Of a stretch of DNA of 64,000 bases, positions 52,503 to 61,419 are shown in pieces (positions within the stretch are counted from its first letter, which is position 1; the number at the start of each line of letters is the position of its first letter). Below the pieces are notes generated by a model. That model did not search any database, had not been told where the DNA came from, and worked only from the letters and a program-made list of their open reading frames with translations. This DNA is from Pseudomonas sp. GOM6. Lineage in GTDB: Bacteria; Pseudomonadota; Gammaproteobacteria; Pseudomonadales; Pseudomonadaceae. The position numbers and the translations under genes were made by a program. The stretch covers positions 182,513 to 246,512 of the forward strand of contig NZ_JARPUS010000007.1 of the NCBI RefSeq assembly GCF_029537485.1, written 5' to 3'.

Positions 52503-54230
52503 ATGAACAGAACCCTCGCGCTGCTTACCGCCTCCCTTCTGCTCGCCGGCTGCCAGAGCCTGGCCACCAACCCGGACGGCACGCCGCCGGTCGAAGATAC
52601 GGCGATCAGCCCACCACCGGCCCAGGCCAAGCAATACGCTTCCTTTAGTGAGGAAACGTTGTTCGCCCTGCTCTCCGCCGAGCTGGCCGGCCAGCGCGAC
52701 CGTTTCGATATCGCCCTTGGCAACTACGTGCAGCAGGCCAATGCCACCCAGGACCCCGGCGTCGCCGAACGCGCCTTCCGCATCGCCGAATACCTGGGCG
52801 CTGAGCAGGCGGCCCTGGACAGCTCGTTGATCTGGTCGGAAAACGCACCCGACAATATCGATGCCCAGCGGGCCGTCGCCATCCAACTGGCTCGCGCCGG
52901 TCGCTACGACGAAGCCATGGGGCACATGGAAAAAGTCCTGCAGGGCCAGGGCGATACCCATTTCGACTTCCTCGCCCTGTCCGCTGCCGAAACCGACCCG
53001 GACACCCGCGCCGGCCTGCTGCAAAGCTTCGATCGCCTGCTGCAGAAGTATCCGGATAATGGCCAGCTGCTGTTCGGCAAAGCCCTGCTGCTGCACCAGG
53101 ACGGCCGCCCCGAAGAAGCACTGACGCTGCTGGAGAACCACCCAGCCAGCGAGGAGCTGATCCCGCCGCTGCTGCTACGCGCCCGTCTGCTACAAGGCCT
53201 GAACCGTGGCGATGAAGCCGTGCCATTGCTGGAAAAAGGCATCGAACGCTTCCCTGAAGACAAACGCCTGCGCCTGACCTATGCGCGCCAACTGGTCGAA
53301 CTGCAGAGGCTGGACGACGCCCGGAGCGAGTTCTCCGGCCTGGTTCAGCAATTCCCCGACGATGACGACCTGCGCTACTCCCTGGCGCTGATCTGCCTGG
53401 AAGCCCAGGACTGGGACGAAGCCGCCGTGCACCTGGAAGAGCTGGTAGCACGCAACGCCCACGTCGATGCCGCGCACTTCAATCTCGGCCGCCTCTACGA
53501 GCAGCGCGAAAACACCGAAAGCGCCCTGATCGAATACGCGCTGGTCGGCCCCGGCGACGACTACCTGGCCGCCCAGGTACGCCAGACCGAAATACTCTTT
53601 GATAGCGAGCGTGCTGAAGAGGCCAGCCGCCGCCTGGCCCGCGCCCGCGATAGCCAGCCCGACTATGCCATCCAGCTGTACCTGATCGAGTCCGAGGCCC
53701 TGGCCAACCGTCAGCGCGTAGACGAAGCCTGGCAAGTGGTGGACCAAGCGCTGCAGCAGTTCCCCGGCGACACCAACCTGCTCTATACCCGCGCCATGCT
53801 GGCCGAGAAGCGTGGCGACCTGGCCGGCCTGGAGCGCGACCTGCGCACTATCATCGAGCGCGAGCCGGACAATGCCACCGCGCTCAACGCCCTCGGTTAC
53901 ACACTGGCCGACCGCACCACCCGCTACGAAGAAGCCAAGGTGCTGATCGAGAAAGCTCACCAGCTCAACCCCGAGGACCCTGCCACCCTCGACAGCCTGG
54001 GCTGGGTTCATTATCGACTGGGCAATCTGGACGAGGCCGAGCGCTACCTGCGCGCCGCCCTGGCCAAGTTTCCGGATCACGAAGTGGCCGCCCACCTGGG
54101 TGAAGTCCTCTGGGTCCGGGGCAAACAACAGGAGGCTCGCAAAGTCTGGACAGAAGCCCTCACAGACCAACCTGACAGCCCTATCCTGCGCGCGACCATC
54201 AAGCGCCTGACCGGTTCCGAGAAGCTTTGA
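52503..54230 (+). CDS. TPR-repeat lipoprotein
   Basis: A 575-residue lipoprotein. The signal ends 'LLLAGCQSL' with lipid-bearing Cys17, and the rest is a run of tetratricopeptide repeats (clear copies near 90-120, 220-290, 300-360, and '[20 protein letters not shown]' / '[20 protein letters not shown]' at about 460-525). TPR proteins scaffold complexes; this one is conserved between hemA and lolB in Pseudomonas. Ends 2 bases before the lolB ATG, so the two are coupled. Confidence 0.92.
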   Translation: MNRTLALLTASLLLAGCQSLATNPDGTPPVEDTAISPPPAQAKQYASFSEETLFALLSAELAGQRDRFDIALGNYVQQANATQDPGVAERAFRIAEYLGAEQAALDSSLIWSENAPDNIDAQRAVAIQLARAGRYDEAMGHMEKVLQGQGDTHFDFLALSAAETDPDTRAGLLQSFDRLLQKYPDNGQLLFGKALLLHQDGRPEEALTLLENHPASEELIPPLLLRARLLQGLNRGDEAVPLLEKGIERFPEDKRLRLTYARQLVELQRLDDARSEFSGLVQQFPDDDDLRYSLALICLEAQDWDEAAVHLEELVARNAHVDAAHFNLGRLYEQRENTESALIEYALVGPGDDYLAAQVRQTEILFDSERAEEASRRLARARDSQPDYAIQLYLIESEALANRQRVDEAWQVVDQALQQFPGDTNLLYTRAMLAEKRGDLAGLERDLRTIIEREPDNATALNALGYTLADRTTRYEEAKVLIEKAHQLNPEDPATLDSLGWVHYRLGNLDEAERYLRAALAKFPDHEVAAHLGEVLWVRGKQQEARKVWTEALTDQPDSPILRATIKRLTGSEKL

Positions 54231-54232
54231 CC

Positions 54233-54847
54233 ATGTTGCGCCACGCCCTCGTCTTCAGCCTGATCACCCTTATAACCGGCTGCGCCGGTCTCAGCAGCCG
54301 CGAGTCTGTCGAAGGCCAGGGCGACGCCAAACTCTGGCAAGCTCACAAGGCTCAGGTCACGGCCCTCGATGGCTGGCAGATCAGCGGCAAGGTCGGCATT
54401 CGTGCCCCTAAGGACTCTGGCAGCGGCACCCTGTTCTGGCTGCAGCGCCAGGACTACTACGACATCCGCCTGTCCGGCCCCCTGGGCCGCGGCGCAGCGC
54501 GCCTCACTGGCCGCCAAGGCAATGTGCTGCTGGAGGTTGCCAACCAGGGCCGCTACGAAGCCGAATCACCCGAGGCTCTACTCGAAGAACAGTTGGGCTG
54601 GCGCCTGCCAATCTCCCACCTGCTCTGGTGGGTACGCGGCCTGCCCGCCCCCGGCAGCAAAAGCCGCGTAACCCTGGATGCCAGCAGCCACCTGGCGCAG
54701 CTGGAGCAGGACGGATGGCAACTGCAGTACCTGAGCTACGCCGAACAGAATGGCTACACCCTGCCCGAGCGCATCAAGCTGCATGGCAGTAATCTCGCCA
54801 TCACCCTGGTGATCAAGGACTGGCAGCCACGCCAGCTGGGCCAGTGA
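54233..54847 (+). CDS. lolB: Outer-membrane lipoprotein insertion factor LolB
   Basis: A 204-residue lipoprotein with lipobox Cys17 ('LITGCAGL') and the LolB fold signature ('[20 protein letters not shown]', '[16 protein letters not shown]'). It receives lipoproteins from LolA and inserts them in the outer membrane. The ATG at 54233 is preferred; a TTG at 54227 overlapping the TPR stop is also possible. Confidence 0.95.
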   Translation: MLRHALVFSLITLITGCAGLSSRESVEGQGDAKLWQAHKAQVTALDGWQISGKVGIRAPKDSGSGTLFWLQRQDYYDIRLSGPLGRGAARLTGRQGNVLLEVANQGRYEAESPEALLEEQLGWRLPISHLLWWVRGLPAPGSKSRVTLDASSHLAQLEQDGWQLQYLSYAEQNGYTLPERIKLHGSNLAITLVIKDWQPRQLGQ

Positions 54848-54859
54848 ACCGATGAACTT

Positions 54860-54917
54860 GTAGCCCGGATGCAATCCGGGACGACACCAGCAAAGCCCCG
54901 GATTGCATCCGTGCTAC
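54860..54917. repeat. REP element, inverted pair (GTAGCCCGGAT family)
   Basis: GTAGCCCGGATGCAATCCGGG (54860-54880) faces an inverted partner ending at 54917, in the lolB-ispE gap. Confidence 0.88.
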
Positions 54918-54925
54918 GACCGCCC

Positions 54926-55801
54926 ATGACGACCCCTGCCATTCCCTCTCACGCCGAACTGATCCTGCCCGCTCCGGCCAAGCTCAACCTGATGCTGCAC
55001 ATCCTCGGCCGCCGTGCCGACGGTTATCACCTGCTGCAGACGCTGTTCCAGTTTCTCGACTACGGCGACGAACTGGGCTTCTCACGGCGCGATGACGGCA
55101 AAATCGTCCTGCATACCGAAATTCCAGGCGTCCCTCACGACAGCAACCTGATCGTGCGCGCCGCCCATAAGCTGCAAGGTGAGAGCGGCTGCCCACTGGG
55201 CGCCGACATCTGGCTGGACAAGCGCCTGCCCATGGGCGGCGGTATCGGCGGCGGCAGCTCGGATGCTGCCACCACCCTGCTCGGCCTCGACCACCTGTGG
55301 CAAACCCATATCGGCGAAGAACGCCTGGCGCAGCTGGGACTGGGCCTGGGCGCCGATGTGCCGGTATTCGTCCGCGGCCGCGCCGCCTTCGCCGAAGGCG
55401 TGGGCGAGCAGTTGCAGCCAGTGGAGCTTGCAGAACCCTGGTTTCTGGTCGCCATCCCCCAAGTCAACATCAGTACTGCAGAAGTTTTTGCCGACCCCGA
55501 GTTGACACGTGATACCCCCGCCATTACAGTTCGCAGCCTTCACGAGGGGGGTGGTCATAACGACTGCCAGCCAGTTGTCGAGAAACGCTACGCCGAAGTG
55601 CGTAACGCTCTGAAAACGCTCAACAAATTTGTTGATGCCAAGATGACTGGAACCGGAGCTTGTGTGTTTGGGAGCTTCCCAAACCGGGCCGATGCTGATA
55701 AAGTCTCGCGCCAACTTCCGGACACCCTGCCGAGCTTCATCGCTCGCGGCTGCAACAGGTCTCCTTTGCACCGCAGTCTTGAAACGGCAACTCGGAAGTG
55801 A
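54926..55801 (+). CDS. ispE: 4-diphosphocytidyl-2-C-methyl-D-erythritol kinase
   Basis: A 291-residue GHMP kinase of the MEP isoprenoid pathway. '[20 protein letters not shown]' near 13-32 and the ATP loop '[15 protein letters not shown]' near 103-117 are characteristic, with '[10 protein letters not shown]' near the C terminus. ATG 54926 chosen; it lies just after the REP. Followed by tRNA-Gln and prs as in other pseudomonads. Confidence 0.96.
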   Translation: MTTPAIPSHAELILPAPAKLNLMLHILGRRADGYHLLQTLFQFLDYGDELGFSRRDDGKIVLHTEIPGVPHDSNLIVRAAHKLQGESGCPLGADIWLDKRLPMGGGIGGGSSDAATTLLGLDHLWQTHIGEERLAQLGLGLGADVPVFVRGRAAFAEGVGEQLQPVELAEPWFLVAIPQVNISTAEVFADPELTRDTPAITVRSLHEGGGHNDCQPVVEKRYAEVRNALKTLNKFVDAKMTGTGACVFGSFPNRADADKVSRQLPDTLPSFIARGCNRSPLHRSLETATRK

Positions 55802-55817
55802 ATGCGGGACGCAATAC

Positions 55818-55892
55818 AGGGGCGTCGCCAAGCGGTAAGGCAGCAGGTTTTGATCCTGCCATGCGTTGGTTCGAATCCAGCCGCCCCTGCCA
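55818..55892 (+). tRNA. tRNA-Gln (anticodon TTG)
   Basis: A 75-nt cloverleaf. The acceptor stem AGGGGCG/CGCCCCT, with a weak A1-T72 pair typical of tRNA-Gln, carries discriminator G and encoded CCA. The anticodon stem GCAGG/CCTGC encloses the loop TTTTGAT with TTG at 55850-55852, and the T-arm reads GGTTCGAATCC. Lies between ispE and prs. Confidence 0.95.
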
Positions 55893-55901
55893 TACACACG
55901 G

Positions 55902-55939
55902 AAGCTGTTCAAGGAGCTTGGCTTTTTGAACAGCTTTTT
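55902..55939 (+). terminator. Terminator after tRNA-Gln
   Basis: AAGCTGTTCAA (55902-55912) pairs with TTGAACAGCTT (55926-55936), then T-rich sequence. It lies in the prs upstream region. Confidence 0.78.
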
Positions 55940-55973
55940 GTTCATCGGAACCACTCCCAGGCAGGTACTGCGC

Positions 55974-56915
55974 GTGTCCAAGATGATGGTCTTCACGGGG
56001 AACTCCAACCCCGACCTGGCCCGGCGCATTGTGCGTCAATTGCACATCCCTCTGGGCGATGCATCCGTAGGCAAGTTCTCTGACGGCGAAATCAGCGCCG
56101 AGATCAACGAGAACGTGCGCGGCAAGGATGTTTTCATCATTCAGCCGACCTGTGCACCGACCAACGACAACCTGATGGAACTGGTGGTAATGGCTGATGC
56201 CTTCCGCCGCTCCTCGGCGACGCGTATCACTGCCGTGATCCCCTACTTCGGCTATGCCCGCCAGGATCGCCGCCCGCGCTCCGCTCGCGTGGCCATCAGC
56301 GCCAAAGTCGTGGCCGACATGCTGACTGTCGTCGGCATCGACCGCGTGCTGACCGTCGACCTGCACGCCGACCAGATCCAGGGCTTCTTCGATATTCCGG
56401 TTGACAACATCTACGGCTCCCCGGTACTGACCGACGACATCCAGGATCAACGATTCGAGAACCTGATGATCGTCTCCCCGGACATCGGCGGCGTGGTTCG
56501 AGCACGCGCCGTGGCCAAGAGCCTGGGCGTCGACCTGGCGATCATCGACAAGCGTCGTGAGAAAGCCAACCACTCCGAAGTCATGCACATCATCGGTGAT
56601 GTCGAAGGCCGTACCTGCGTACTGGTCGACGACATGGTCGATACCGCCGGCACCCTCTGCCACGCCGCCAAGGCGCTGAAAGAGCACGGCGCCTCGAAGG
56701 TCTATGCCTACGCCACCCACCCGGTGCTGTCGGGCCGCGCCATCGAGAACCTGGAAAATTCCGTGCTGGACGCACTGGTGGTGACCAACACCATCCCGCT
56801 GTCCGCTGCCGCCCAAGCCTGCTCGCGCATTCGCCAGCTGGACATGGCCCCGGTGATCGCCGAAGCGGTTCGCCGCATCAGCAACGAAGAATCGATCAGC
56901 GCGATGTTCCGCTAA
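55974..56915 (+). CDS. prs: Ribose-phosphate pyrophosphokinase
   Basis: A 313-residue enzyme making PRPP from ribose 5-phosphate and ATP, feeding purine, pyrimidine, His, Trp and NAD synthesis. '[20 protein letters not shown]', '[16 protein letters not shown]', '[14 protein letters not shown]'-like and the PRPP loop '[20 protein letters not shown]' are clear. Start is GTG at 55974 ([14 protein letters not shown]), giving the family length. Confidence 0.97.
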   Translation: MSKMMVFTGNSNPDLARRIVRQLHIPLGDASVGKFSDGEISAEINENVRGKDVFIIQPTCAPTNDNLMELVVMADAFRRSSATRITAVIPYFGYARQDRRPRSARVAISAKVVADMLTVVGIDRVLTVDLHADQIQGFFDIPVDNIYGSPVLTDDIQDQRFENLMIVSPDIGGVVRARAVAKSLGVDLAIIDKRREKANHSEVMHIIGDVEGRTCVLVDDMVDTAGTLCHAAKALKEHGASKVYAYATHPVLSGRAIENLENSVLDALVVTNTIPLSAAAQACSRIRQLDMAPVIAEAVRRISNEESISAMFR

Positions 56916-56940
56916 GCGGAACAGGCCTGAACGTGAAGCG

Positions 56941-56962
56941 CCCTGCCCCGTGCAGGGCTTTT
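56941..56962 (+). terminator. Rho-independent terminator after prs
   Basis: CCCTGC-CCCGT-GCAGGG followed by CTTTTT. Confidence 0.88.
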
Positions 56963-57026
56963 TGCCCAACCGCCCATAACGCTGGTCGCAAGCGTGAACG
57001 CGGTTTGGTTATTTTGGAGAACTGTA

Positions 57027-57641
57027 ATGACTGATTTTGCCCTGAATGCCGACGTGCGTTCCGACCTGGGGAAAGGTGCGAGCCGCCGCCTGCGTCGTAA
57101 CGAAAACCTGGTTCCTGCCGTGATCTACGGTGGCGAGAAAGCCGCTCAATCCATCAGCTTGCAGGCCAAAGACCTGGCCAAGCTGCTGGAAAACGAAGCT
57201 GCCTTCAGCCATGTACTGGCCCTGAACGTTGCCGGCGCGACCGAGAACGTCCTGATCAAGGCCCTGCAGCGCCACCCGGCCAAAGGCTACGTGGTACACG
57301 CTGACTTCGTTCGCGTTGTCGCCGGCCAGAAGCTGACCGCTCACGTTCCGCTGCACTTCATCAACGAAGCAACTGCTGTTGGCGTCAAGCAGCAGGGTGG
57401 CGAGATTTCTCACACCATCAACGAAGTCGAAGTTTCCTGCCTGCCGAAAGACCTGCCGGAGTTCATCGAAGTCGACATGGCTAAAGTAGAAGTTGGCCAG
57501 ACCGTTCACCTGTCCGACCTGAAACTGCCGAAAGGTATCGAGCTGGTGGCCCTGGCCCACGGCAACGACCTGGCCGTTTCCAACATTCACGCCTCCCGCG
57601 TGAAGGATGACAGCGCTGAAGGCGAAGGCGCTGCCGAGTAA
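57027..57641 (+). CDS. rplY: 50S ribosomal protein L25 (CTC form)
   Basis: A 204-residue L25 that binds 5S rRNA through its N-terminal domain ('[20 protein letters not shown]' near 14-33) and carries the TL5/CTC C-terminal domain ('[20 protein letters not shown]'). ATG 57027 preceded by GGAG. First of an rplY-pth-ychF run. Confidence 0.97.
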   Translation: MTDFALNADVRSDLGKGASRRLRRNENLVPAVIYGGEKAAQSISLQAKDLAKLLENEAAFSHVLALNVAGATENVLIKALQRHPAKGYVVHADFVRVVAGQKLTAHVPLHFINEATAVGVKQQGGEISHTINEVEVSCLPKDLPEFIEVDMAKVEVGQTVHLSDLKLPKGIELVALAHGNDLAVSNIHASRVKDDSAEGEGAAE

Positions 57642-57671
57642 TACTCGCGCGCCTGGCAAGGGGCTCCCGTC

Positions 57672-58256
57672 GTGACTGCCGTACAACTGATCGTCGGCCT
57701 GGGTAATCCAGGCCCTGAATACGACCAGACCCGGCATAACGCGGGAGCCCTTTTTGTTGAGCGCCTGGCCGACAGCCAACGCGTCAGCCTTGCCCTCGAC
57801 AAGAAATATTTTGGCCTGGTGGGTAAATTCAGCCATCAGGGCCGCGACGTTCGTCTGCTTATTCCCACCACCTACATGAACCGCAGCGGTCAAGCCGTGG
57901 CGGCACTGGCGAATTTCTTCCGCATCCCGGTAGACGCCATGCTGGTGGCCCACGACGAACTCGACATGCCTCCCGGCGTCGCCAAACTCAAGACCGGCGG
58001 CGGCCACGGCGGCCACAACGGCCTGCGCGACATCATCGCGCAGTGCGGCAATCAGAACGGCTTTCACCGCCTGCGCCTCGGCATTGGCCACCCCGGCCAC
58101 GCCAGCCTGGTCTCCGGCTTCGTCCTCGGCCGCGCCCCGCGCAACGAGCAGGAGTTGCTGGACAAGAGCATCGATAACGCCCTGGGCGTGCTGCCCGAAA
58201 TGCTCGCCGGCGACTGGACTAAGGCCATGCAGAAGCTGCATAGCCAGAAAGCCTGA
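57672..58256 (+). CDS. pth: Peptidyl-tRNA hydrolase
   Basis: A 194-residue enzyme that recycles peptidyl-tRNAs dropped from ribosomes. Catalytic His22 in '[12 protein letters not shown]', the conserved '[11 protein letters not shown]' and '[13 protein letters not shown]' segments. Starts with GTG 30 bases after rplY. Confidence 0.97.
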   Translation: MTAVQLIVGLGNPGPEYDQTRHNAGALFVERLADSQRVSLALDKKYFGLVGKFSHQGRDVRLLIPTTYMNRSGQAVAALANFFRIPVDAMLVAHDELDMPPGVAKLKTGGGHGGHNGLRDIIAQCGNQNGFHRLRLGIGHPGHASLVSGFVLGRAPRNEQELLDKSIDNALGVLPEMLAGDWTKAMQKLHSQKA

Positions 58257-58294
58257 CCCTTTTTTTACGACTTCATCTCCGCGAGGGATACATC

Positions 58295-59395
58295 ATGGGA
58301 TTCAACTGCGGCATCGTCGGCCTGCCCAACGTCGGCAAGTCCACCCTGTTCAACGCCCTCACCAAATCCGGCATCGCCGCGGAGAACTTCCCCTTCTGCA
58401 CCATCGAGCCGAACAGCGGCATAGTGCCGATGCCCGATCCTCGCCTGGATGCCCTGGCCGCCATCGTCAAACCGGAGAAGGTCATTCCCACGACCATGGA
58501 GTTCGTCGACATCGCCGGCCTGGTGGCGGGCGCCTCCAAAGGTGAAGGTCTGGGCAATAAATTCCTCGCCAACATCCGCGAGACCGACGCCATCGCCCAC
58601 GTGGTGCGCTGCTTCGAGGACGAGAACGTCATCCACGTGGCCAACAGCGTCGATCCCAAGCGTGACATCGAGATCATCGACCTCGAACTGATCTTCGCCG
58701 ACCTCGACAGCTGCGAGAAGCAACTACAGAAAGTCGCCCGCAACGCCAAGGGTGGCGACAAGGAAGCCCTGGCACAGAAGGCCATCCTCGAGAAGCTCAT
58801 CCCCCACTTCAGCGAAGGCAAGCCGGCGCGCAGCCTGATGAAGAACATGAGCCCCGAGGAGAAGCTGATCGTCCGCGGCTTCCACCTGCTCACCAGCAAG
58901 CCGGTGATGTACATCGCCAACGTCGCCGAGGACGGCTTCGACAACAACCCGCATCTGGATGTGGTCAAGGCTATCGCCGAGGAAGAAGGCGCCATCGTCG
59001 TGCCGGTTTGCAACAAAATCGAGGCCGAGATCGCCGAGCTCGACGACGGCGAGGAGAAGGACATGTTCCTCGAATCTCTGGGTCTTGAAGAGCCGGGCCT
59101 GAACCGCGTGATTCGCGCCGGCTACTCTCTGCTCAACCTGCAGACCTACTTCACCGCCGGCGTGAAGGAAGTCCGCGCCTGGACCGTACGCATCGGCGCC
59201 ACCGCCCCACAGGCTGCCGCAGTGATTCACACCGACTTCGAGAAAGGCTTCATCCGTGCTGAAGTCGTGGCCTACGATGACTTCATCCAGTACAAGGGCG
59301 AAGGCGGCGCCAAGGAAGCCGGCAAATGGCGCCTGGAAGGCAAGGATTACATCGTCAAGGATGGCGACGTGATGCACTTCCGCTTCAACGTCTAA
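58295..59395 (+). CDS. ychF: Redox-regulated ATPase YchF (OLA1/Obg family)
   Basis: A 366-residue P-loop protein that prefers ATP and binds ribosomes. G1 '[18 protein letters not shown]' at 8-25, G3 'DIAGLV', a coiled-coil insert, and a C-terminal TGS domain (about 280-366, '[20 protein letters not shown]'). Last core gene before the integrase. Confidence 0.97.
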   Translation: MGFNCGIVGLPNVGKSTLFNALTKSGIAAENFPFCTIEPNSGIVPMPDPRLDALAAIVKPEKVIPTTMEFVDIAGLVAGASKGEGLGNKFLANIRETDAIAHVVRCFEDENVIHVANSVDPKRDIEIIDLELIFADLDSCEKQLQKVARNAKGGDKEALAQKAILEKLIPHFSEGKPARSLMKNMSPEEKLIVRGFHLLTSKPVMYIANVAEDGFDNNPHLDVVKAIAEEEGAIVVPVCNKIEAEIAELDDGEEKDMFLESLGLEEPGLNRVIRAGYSLLNLQTYFTAGVKEVRAWTVRIGATAPQAAAVIHTDFEKGFIRAEVVAYDDFIQYKGEGGAKEAGKWRLEGKDYIVKDGDVMHFRFNV

Positions 59396-59412
59396 ACAGC
59401 AATTTGTATTTC

Positions 59413-59564
59413 ACCGGACCTTACCGGACACAGAACCCCTTGAGAAATGAAGCCTCAAGGGGTTTTTCTTTTCCGAAAAGGTCCGACAAGAATCTATACG
59501 ATCCGCATATTTACCGGGTACGCTACCGGGTATCGAAAAATTCACCTACCCATATAACCGGGTA
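59413..59564. repeat. Five ACCGG-core direct repeats upstream of the integrase (candidate arm sites)
   Basis: ACCGGACC at 59413 and ACCGGACA at 59423 (10 apart), then ACCGGGTA at 59513, 59525 and 59557. Integer-turn spacing (10, 12, 32) between ychF and int suits arm-type integrase or excisionase binding sites, or autoregulation of int. An inverted relative CTACCCATA is at 59546. Inferred; attachment core not identified. Confidence 0.5.
59434..59468 (+). terminator. Terminator after ychF, at the island junction
   Basis: AACCCCTTGAG (59434-59444) pairs with CTCAAGGGGTT (59454-59464), then TTTC. Lies between ACCGG repeats, so it may belong to the attachment region. Confidence 0.82.
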
Positions 59565-59582
59565 TAACAGGATTGAGCAGCC

Positions 59583-60833
59583 ATGCCGCTTACCGATACC
59601 GAGTGCCGTACCGCCAAGCCCAAGGAAAAGCCCTACAAGCTCACAGATGGCAATGGCCTTTACCTTGAGGTGAAGCCTAACGGGGTTAAGGCATGGCGCT
59701 ATCGGTTCGAGCTGAACGACGGAACCGGCAGGAAGGAAAGCGTGTTCGCGATTGGGGACTATGTAATCGCGCCCAAAGGGGAATCACCCGAGCACGCCGA
59801 AGAGCGCCGCAAAGGGCGCCGCTTCACTCTTGCGGAGGCACGCGATGAGCGCGTGAAAGCCCGCGCCCTAGTCATACAGGGCATCAATCCCGCGCACCAC
59901 CGGCAACAGGAGCGGGTGAAGCGCGACCACGAGAAGGCCATTACGTTTGAAGCCGTCGCCAAAGAGTGGCTTTCACTGAAGGACTGGGAGGAGATCACCA
60001 AGTCCAGACGACTCAACATGCTTGAACGCGTCGTTTTTCCCAAAATAGGCGATCTGCCGATTAAGGCCATCACCCCCGTGCACATTCTGGAAGTGCTCAG
60101 AGCAGCTACTCAAGACAATGGCCCATCTGTTGCCCAGGAAGCCAAGCGGAGCATGTCCGGAGTTTTCGAGCTGGCAATTTCCACGCTGCGAGCCAGCACC
60201 GACCCGGTACACCCCGTTCGAAAAGCCCTGCCAGCTAACAAGACTCAGCACAAACGCCCTCTCTCCACCGAAGAAATTGGCCAACTGTTACGCGATGTCG
60301 AATCTCACGGCGGGCGCCATGAGACCCTCTGCGCTTTCCAGCTCATGTGGCTGACTCTTTGCCGCCCCAATGAAGCTGTAGAGGCTCAATGGGCAGAGTT
60401 TGACCTGGAGAAGGCGCTTTGGCGCATTCCCGCCGAACGGATGAAAAAGCGCAAAGATCACACAGTGCCACTGCCGCGACAGGCAGTCGAAATACTGCGA
60501 GGCCTGCATTCCATAACAGGAAAATACACCCACGTATTTCCTCACCGCGACGTACGCACCCGCCCAATGGTTGCGGCCTCATTCCGCCAGATGCTCAACA
60601 CACTTGGCTGGGGAGGTAAATACAGCCCGCATGCCACGAGGACAACGGGCAGCACCAGACTCAATGAGATGGGCTATTCAGCAGACTGGATCGAAAGACA
60701 GCTCGCCCATACCGAGCAAAACGCTGTCCGCCGCACCTACAACCATGCCGAGTATTTGAGTGATCGAGCCATGATGATGCAGAGATGGGCGGACATGCTG
60801 GACAGCTGGAAAAAGGAAAAGCCCTTAGGCTGA
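59583..60833 (+). CDS. P4-type tyrosine integrase of a genomic island
   Basis: A 416-residue recombinase. N-terminal DUF4102 arm-binding domain ('MPLTDTECRTAKPKEKPYKL' start, 'GNGLYLEVKPNGVKAWRYRF'), core-binding domain (about 120-210), and catalytic domain with Arg261 ('LCRPNEAVEAQW'), Lys288-291, His350 and Arg353 ('HATRTTGSTRLNEMG'), His376 and nucleophile Tyr386 ('RRTYNHAEYL'). All catalytic residues are present, so it should be active. Base composition looks less GC-rich than its left neighbours. Confidence 0.95.
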   Translation: MPLTDTECRTAKPKEKPYKLTDGNGLYLEVKPNGVKAWRYRFELNDGTGRKESVFAIGDYVIAPKGESPEHAEERRKGRRFTLAEARDERVKARALVIQGINPAHHRQQERVKRDHEKAITFEAVAKEWLSLKDWEEITKSRRLNMLERVVFPKIGDLPIKAITPVHILEVLRAATQDNGPSVAQEAKRSMSGVFELAISTLRASTDPVHPVRKALPANKTQHKRPLSTEEIGQLLRDVESHGGRHETLCAFQLMWLTLCRPNEAVEAQWAEFDLEKALWRIPAERMKKRKDHTVPLPRQAVEILRGLHSITGKYTHVFPHRDVRTRPMVAASFRQMLNTLGWGGKYSPHATRTTGSTRLNEMGYSADWIERQLAHTEQNAVRRTYNHAEYLSDRAMMMQRWADMLDSWKKEKPLG

Positions 60834-61115
60834 CTTGAAAGACACGTCCCTGACCACTTTTACACCTTTGGGCTTTTTAACCATATCAGAATCATTAACA
60901 TCGCCCCCCTCATTGCCTAGGGTAAAGGACACTACCCAAACAAACTGACCGAACTCCGACTCAGCTGTGAAGGTTACTGACCACTCCTCCGAGTCATCTT
61001 TATTTTTCAGACCTGATTGCTTTTCCAGATCCCCTTGGGACAGCTGGCTGGCAGAAACTTGATGTTCAACGCCGTTCATCTCGAAAACGAGTTGACCTAC
61101 TGGCTTAACTTGCAT
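60825..61115 (-). CDS. Hypothetical 96-residue protein of the island
   Basis: Reads MQVKPVGQLVFEMNGVEHQV and includes 'SQLSQGDLEKQSGLKNKDDS', 'EWSVTFTAESEFGQFVWVVS'. Acidic middle and a beta-rich pattern; no family recognised. Convergent with the integrase and overlapping its end by 9 bases. GGAGG sits 4 bases before the ATG, the reason for starting at 61115 instead of 61127. Confidence 0.65.
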   Translation of the reverse strand: MQVKPVGQLVFEMNGVEHQVSASQLSQGDLEKQSGLKNKDDSEEWSVTFTAESEFGQFVWVVSFTLGNEGGDVNDSDMVKKPKGVKVVRDVSFKSA

Positions 61116-61419
61116 AGCTCCTCCCATGTCAAAGCAGAGGACTATAAACGAGCCGCTTAGCTGGCACTACTGAGTTAAGCGCAGACGTCCGATGATGGCT
61201 TGGTGGAGCGAACACATCCAGCAAGCAGCTACCGGCAACCTTTCAATGTCGGCCATCAAGGAAAATCGGGACAGAAAGGTCGTATCGATACGCTAACCCC
61301 TGTCGAACAAACAGAGTGGAGGACTTGGCCAAGGTGATACACACCCGTCGCATGAATGGACGCATGGTCCCGCAACACCCGATATGAACAGGCCACCCGT
61401 AGAGGTGGCCTATTCACTT
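61116..61419. other. Island intergenic region without a recognised gene
   Basis: About 300 bases. No ORF with a good start. A hairpin GGCCACC (61391-61397) / GGTGGCC (61404-61410) lies just beyond the OLD gene stop and may end its transcript. The rest shows no repeats or RNA gene that I can identify. Confidence 0.5.

Noticed and set aside
59396..59470. tRNA remnant as attachment site
   Set aside because: I looked for tRNA-Met or T-arm sequences between ychF and the integrase and found none; the hairpin here is a terminator.
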